NCBI RefSeq assembly: GCF_000498395.2
Contig: NZ_CP010979.1
Location: 2,790,001-2,854,000 of the forward strand
Direction of reading: 5' to 3'
DNA: 64,000 bases
From: Pseudomonas putida S13.1.2
Lineage (GTDB): Bacteria > Pseudomonadota > Gammaproteobacteria > Pseudomonadales > Pseudomonadaceae
Both the position numbers and the translations under genes were made by a program. Numbering within the stretch: the stretch's first letter is position 1; the number at the start of each line of letters is the position of its first letter. The notes beneath the pieces are model-generated. The model worked only from the letters and a program-made list of their open reading frames with translations, did no database searches and was not told the DNA's origin. Below are positions 61,926 through 64,000 of the stretch, one piece after another.

Positions 61926-62885
61926 CTAACCACTGCGCCGTACTTCAGACGGGCTTACTCCGAACGCCTGCTGGAAGTGCCGGGCAAAACGCCCCGCATT
62001 GCTGAACCCATGGCGCAAGGCCACTTCGGCCACCGACCCGCCCTCCCCGCGCGCCAGCACCTGGCGCGCACTTTCCAGCCGCACCTGCCGTTGATACCCG
62101 ACAATCGAGGTCCCGGCAAAACGGCGAAAGCCATCCTGCAAGGCGCGCAGGCTGACATTGGCCAACCCCGCCAGCTCGGTGCCACTGACCAAGCGCGCCG
62201 GGTGCTCGTGCAGGTAGGCCATCGCCAGTTTCACATGGCGCGGCGCCAACGCAGGTGCCGGGCTGCGCAGTGCATCGCTATAAGTGTGGGGCCAGGCCTC
62301 AAGCACTGCATCCACCACCATTTCCTGCAGGCGAATCGGCATCAGCATGCCAGTATTGGTCAGCTGGTCGAACTGCGTACCGGTGGCCATTTCCAGCAAC
62401 GCACGTATGCCCTGGAACACCGGCAACGCCAGGTCAACCACCGGTGCAAAACACACCGGTGCCGCCAAGGGCTGGCCCAACAACAGGGACAGGCGCTCGG
62501 CAAACAACCCGCGGCGGATCGACATGCCGCACTGGGCATGGTTTTCGGCAAAACGCACCGTGCGAATGTCGCGTTTGTCGACCGCCAGCCCCACCTGAGC
62601 ACCACCAATCGATTCGCCACGGTGGTCGAAAATGATCTTGCCAGCGGTGGGCAGCACGAAGGTGATCTCATCCTGTGGCGTGGGCAGGGTGATGCTGAAA
62701 TCGCCGCCATACTGCATGCGTCGCACGCTCATGCCTTCAAAGCGCCCGTATACGCCGCCAATGCTGATGCCCTGGGCCAGCGGCGGCATGTCGGCATACA
62801 GGCTACCGAACATCTGGGTGAACAAAGCACCAAAGTCATCGCTGCGCATGTCGCAGGAGCGAAGCATGCAGGGCTTGCGGGTCAT
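61926..62885 (-). CDS. AraC-family regulator (AraC-binding-like domain)
   Basis: This is a regulator of about 319 aa of the type with an N-terminal AraC_binding-like domain (about 25-190) and a C-terminal double helix-turn-helix (about 225-318: LVSGTELAGLANVSLRALQDGF, then SVAEVALRHGFSNAGRFARHF). It resembles regulators of aromatic or alkane catabolic genes. The frame is open to 62951; MTRKPCML at 62885 is preferred but MRSDDFGALFTQM is also plausible. It is divergent from the carboxypeptidase gene. Confidence 0.85.
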   Translation of the reverse strand: MTRKPCMLRSCDMRSDDFGALFTQMFGSLYADMPPLAQGISIGGVYGRFEGMSVRRMQYGGDFSITLPTPQDEITFVLPTAGKIIFDHRGESIGGAQVGLAVDKRDIRTVRFAENHAQCGMSIRRGLFAERLSLLLGQPLAAPVCFAPVVDLALPVFQGIRALLEMATGTQFDQLTNTGMLMPIRLQEMVVDAVLEAWPHTYSDALRSPAPALAPRHVKLAMAYLHEHPARLVSGTELAGLANVSLRALQDGFRRFAGTSIVGYQRQVRLESARQVLARGEGGSVAEVALRHGFSNAGRFARHFQQAFGVSPSEVRRSG

Positions 62886-63026
62886 GCCGGAATGCACTGT
62901 GGTTTCACCTGCGCGAAGGGGGGCCCGGATGCTGCCATGGCCGCATGACAACCGCGTTAAAGAGGCAGCTACCCTGCCAAGCCGTGTACAGTACCCCTAC
63001 AACAATGCCCGCAAAGGAGCCCGGCA

Positions 63027-64000
63027 CATGACCGTGACGCTGTCCCCCCTGCAGATCGACTGCGCATTCGATTCCGGCAACATTCAGGTGCTGGATGCCA
63101 GCAACCCGGCCCAGGTTCACCTGGCCATCCGCCCGGACACCCACAGCGGCCACTACCAGTGGTTCCACTTCAAGGTCAGCGGGCTGACGCCGGGGCAGGT
63201 CCATCGCTTCAGCCTCGACAATGCCTCGGGCTCTTCGTACAAGAACGCCTGGAGCGGCTACAACGCTGTGGCCAGCTACGACCAGCAAAGCTGGTTCCGT
63301 GTGCCCAGCCAGTTTGACGGTTCAGCGCTGTCGTTCGAGGTAACGGCTGAACAGGACCAGATCTGGTTCGCCTACTTCGAGCCCTACTCGCGCGCCCGCC
63401 ACAACCAGCTGATCGAACGTGCTCGGCAAATACCTGGGGTCGAGCTGCTGGCCAGTGGTCGCAGTGTTCAGGGCCGCGACATTCCCCTGCTGCGAGCCGG
63501 CGATGGCGCGGCTGGCAAGCGCAAGCTGTGGCTGATTGCCCAGCAACACCCGGGCGAACACATGGCCGAATGGTTCATGGAAGGCGTCATCGACCGCCTG
63601 CAAGCCAACGACACAATGATCCAGGGCTTGCTGGCCAAGGCCGACCTGTACCTGATCCCCAACATGAACCCCGACGGCGCGTTCCTCGGCCATCTGCGCA
63701 CCAACTTCAAGGGCAAGGACCTCAACCGTGCCTGGCAGGACGCCAGCGTCGAGCTGACCCCGGAAGTATTCTTCGCCCAGGCGCAGATGAAGCAATACGG
63801 CGTGGATGCCTTCGTCGATGTGCATGGTGACGAAGAGATTCCGCACGTGTTTACCGCCGCCTGCGAGGGCAACCCGGGTTACACGCCACGGCTGGCAAAA
63901 CTGGAAGAGCAGTTCCGCAGCACTTTGTGCAGTGTGACCCGCGACTTCCAGACCGTGCACGGCTATACCCGTGACGAGCCCGGGCAGGCGAATACGACGT
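63027..64000 (+). CDS. M14-family zinc carboxypeptidase (cut by window edge)
   Basis: This is the N-terminal 324 residues of a zinc carboxypeptidase of the cytosolic M14 type (a family length of about 370-380 is expected). An N-terminal beta domain (about 1-110) leads into the peptidase domain with the zinc motif HPGEHMAEW (H-x-x-E), RTNFKGKDLNRAW and a third zinc His in DVHGDEE. Related bacterial enzymes remove amino acids from peptides or peptidoglycan stems. AAAGGAG 9 bases upstream fixes the ATG at 63027. The C-terminus lies beyond the right edge. Confidence 0.9.

Overview
The window looks like chromosomal DNA from a Pseudomonas of the P. putida group. It is GC-rich and has Pseudomonas-type REP palindromes in its gaps. 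It carries a complete fatty-acid cis/trans isomerase gene (cti) divergent from metH, DNA polymerase II, a CysI/DUF934 pair and an NfuA. I found no rRNA, tRNA, CRISPR array, insertion sequence or phage gene. Most of the window is ordinary core or soft-core genome, with several accessory systems set into it.

Layout. Positions 1-4.0 kb hold a czcCBA heavy-metal efflux operon (minus strand; czcA runs off the left edge) with a metal-regulator-like palindrome upstream. 4.3-5.6 kb: a type II dehydroquinase and a quinate/shikimate dehydrogenase-like gene. 5.7-6.5 kb: a TlpA-like thioredoxin and a DUF2790 protein. 6.7-7.95 kb: a lower-GC pocket of four small minus-strand orphan ORFs. 8.2-10.2 kb: a two-component system. 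10.3-13.6 kb: a bufferin/Hvf-type RiPP locus with a DoxX protein, a DUF2063 partner, a DUF692 MNIO enzyme, a precursor with four EGKCG motifs and two EF-hands, and a DUF4174 protein. 13.8-18.2 kb: the first of three giant LRR-NEL proteins (putative E3 ubiquitin ligase effectors). 18.3-23.8 kb: polB, an MFS exporter and two LysR regulators. 24.0-26.5 kb: a YqcI/YcgG-type heme N-oxygenase, a LysE exporter and an SGNH-type protein. 26.6-30.7 kb: a Sel1-like protein, the azlC-azlD-araC operon and an MFS transporter. 31.1-36.9 kb: a small protein, PCuAC/SCO1 copper-delivery genes, nfuA, an acyltransferase and cti. 37.0-44.9 kb: metH, DUF2970, a 37-aa membrane protein, a periplasmic binding protein, cysI and DUF934. 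45-49.2 kb: the second LRR-NEL protein. 49.4-55.1 kb: an aldo/keto reductase, DUF1348, Fsr-type MFS, an AraC regulator and two tandem sulfonate-type binding proteins. 55.3-59.6 kb: the third LRR-NEL protein. 59.8-61.7 kb: a tyrosine-phosphatase/autotransporter fusion. 61.9-64.0 kb: an AraC regulator and a truncated M14 carboxypeptidase.

Themes. Metal handling recurs (czcCBA, SCO1/PCuAC, and the MNIO-RiPP locus, whose relatives buffer copper). A second theme is host or cell interaction: three paralogous LRR-NEL proteins and a surface-displayed phosphatase, with no type III secretion genes in view. The least-described pieces are the EF-hand/EGKCG precursor locus, the LRR-NEL trio (one has a 9-G tract that could switch the gene), the phosphatase-autotransporter fusion and the YqcI/YcgG-LysE-SGNH cluster. 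All functions are inferred from motifs and gene context read by eye; no database search was run.
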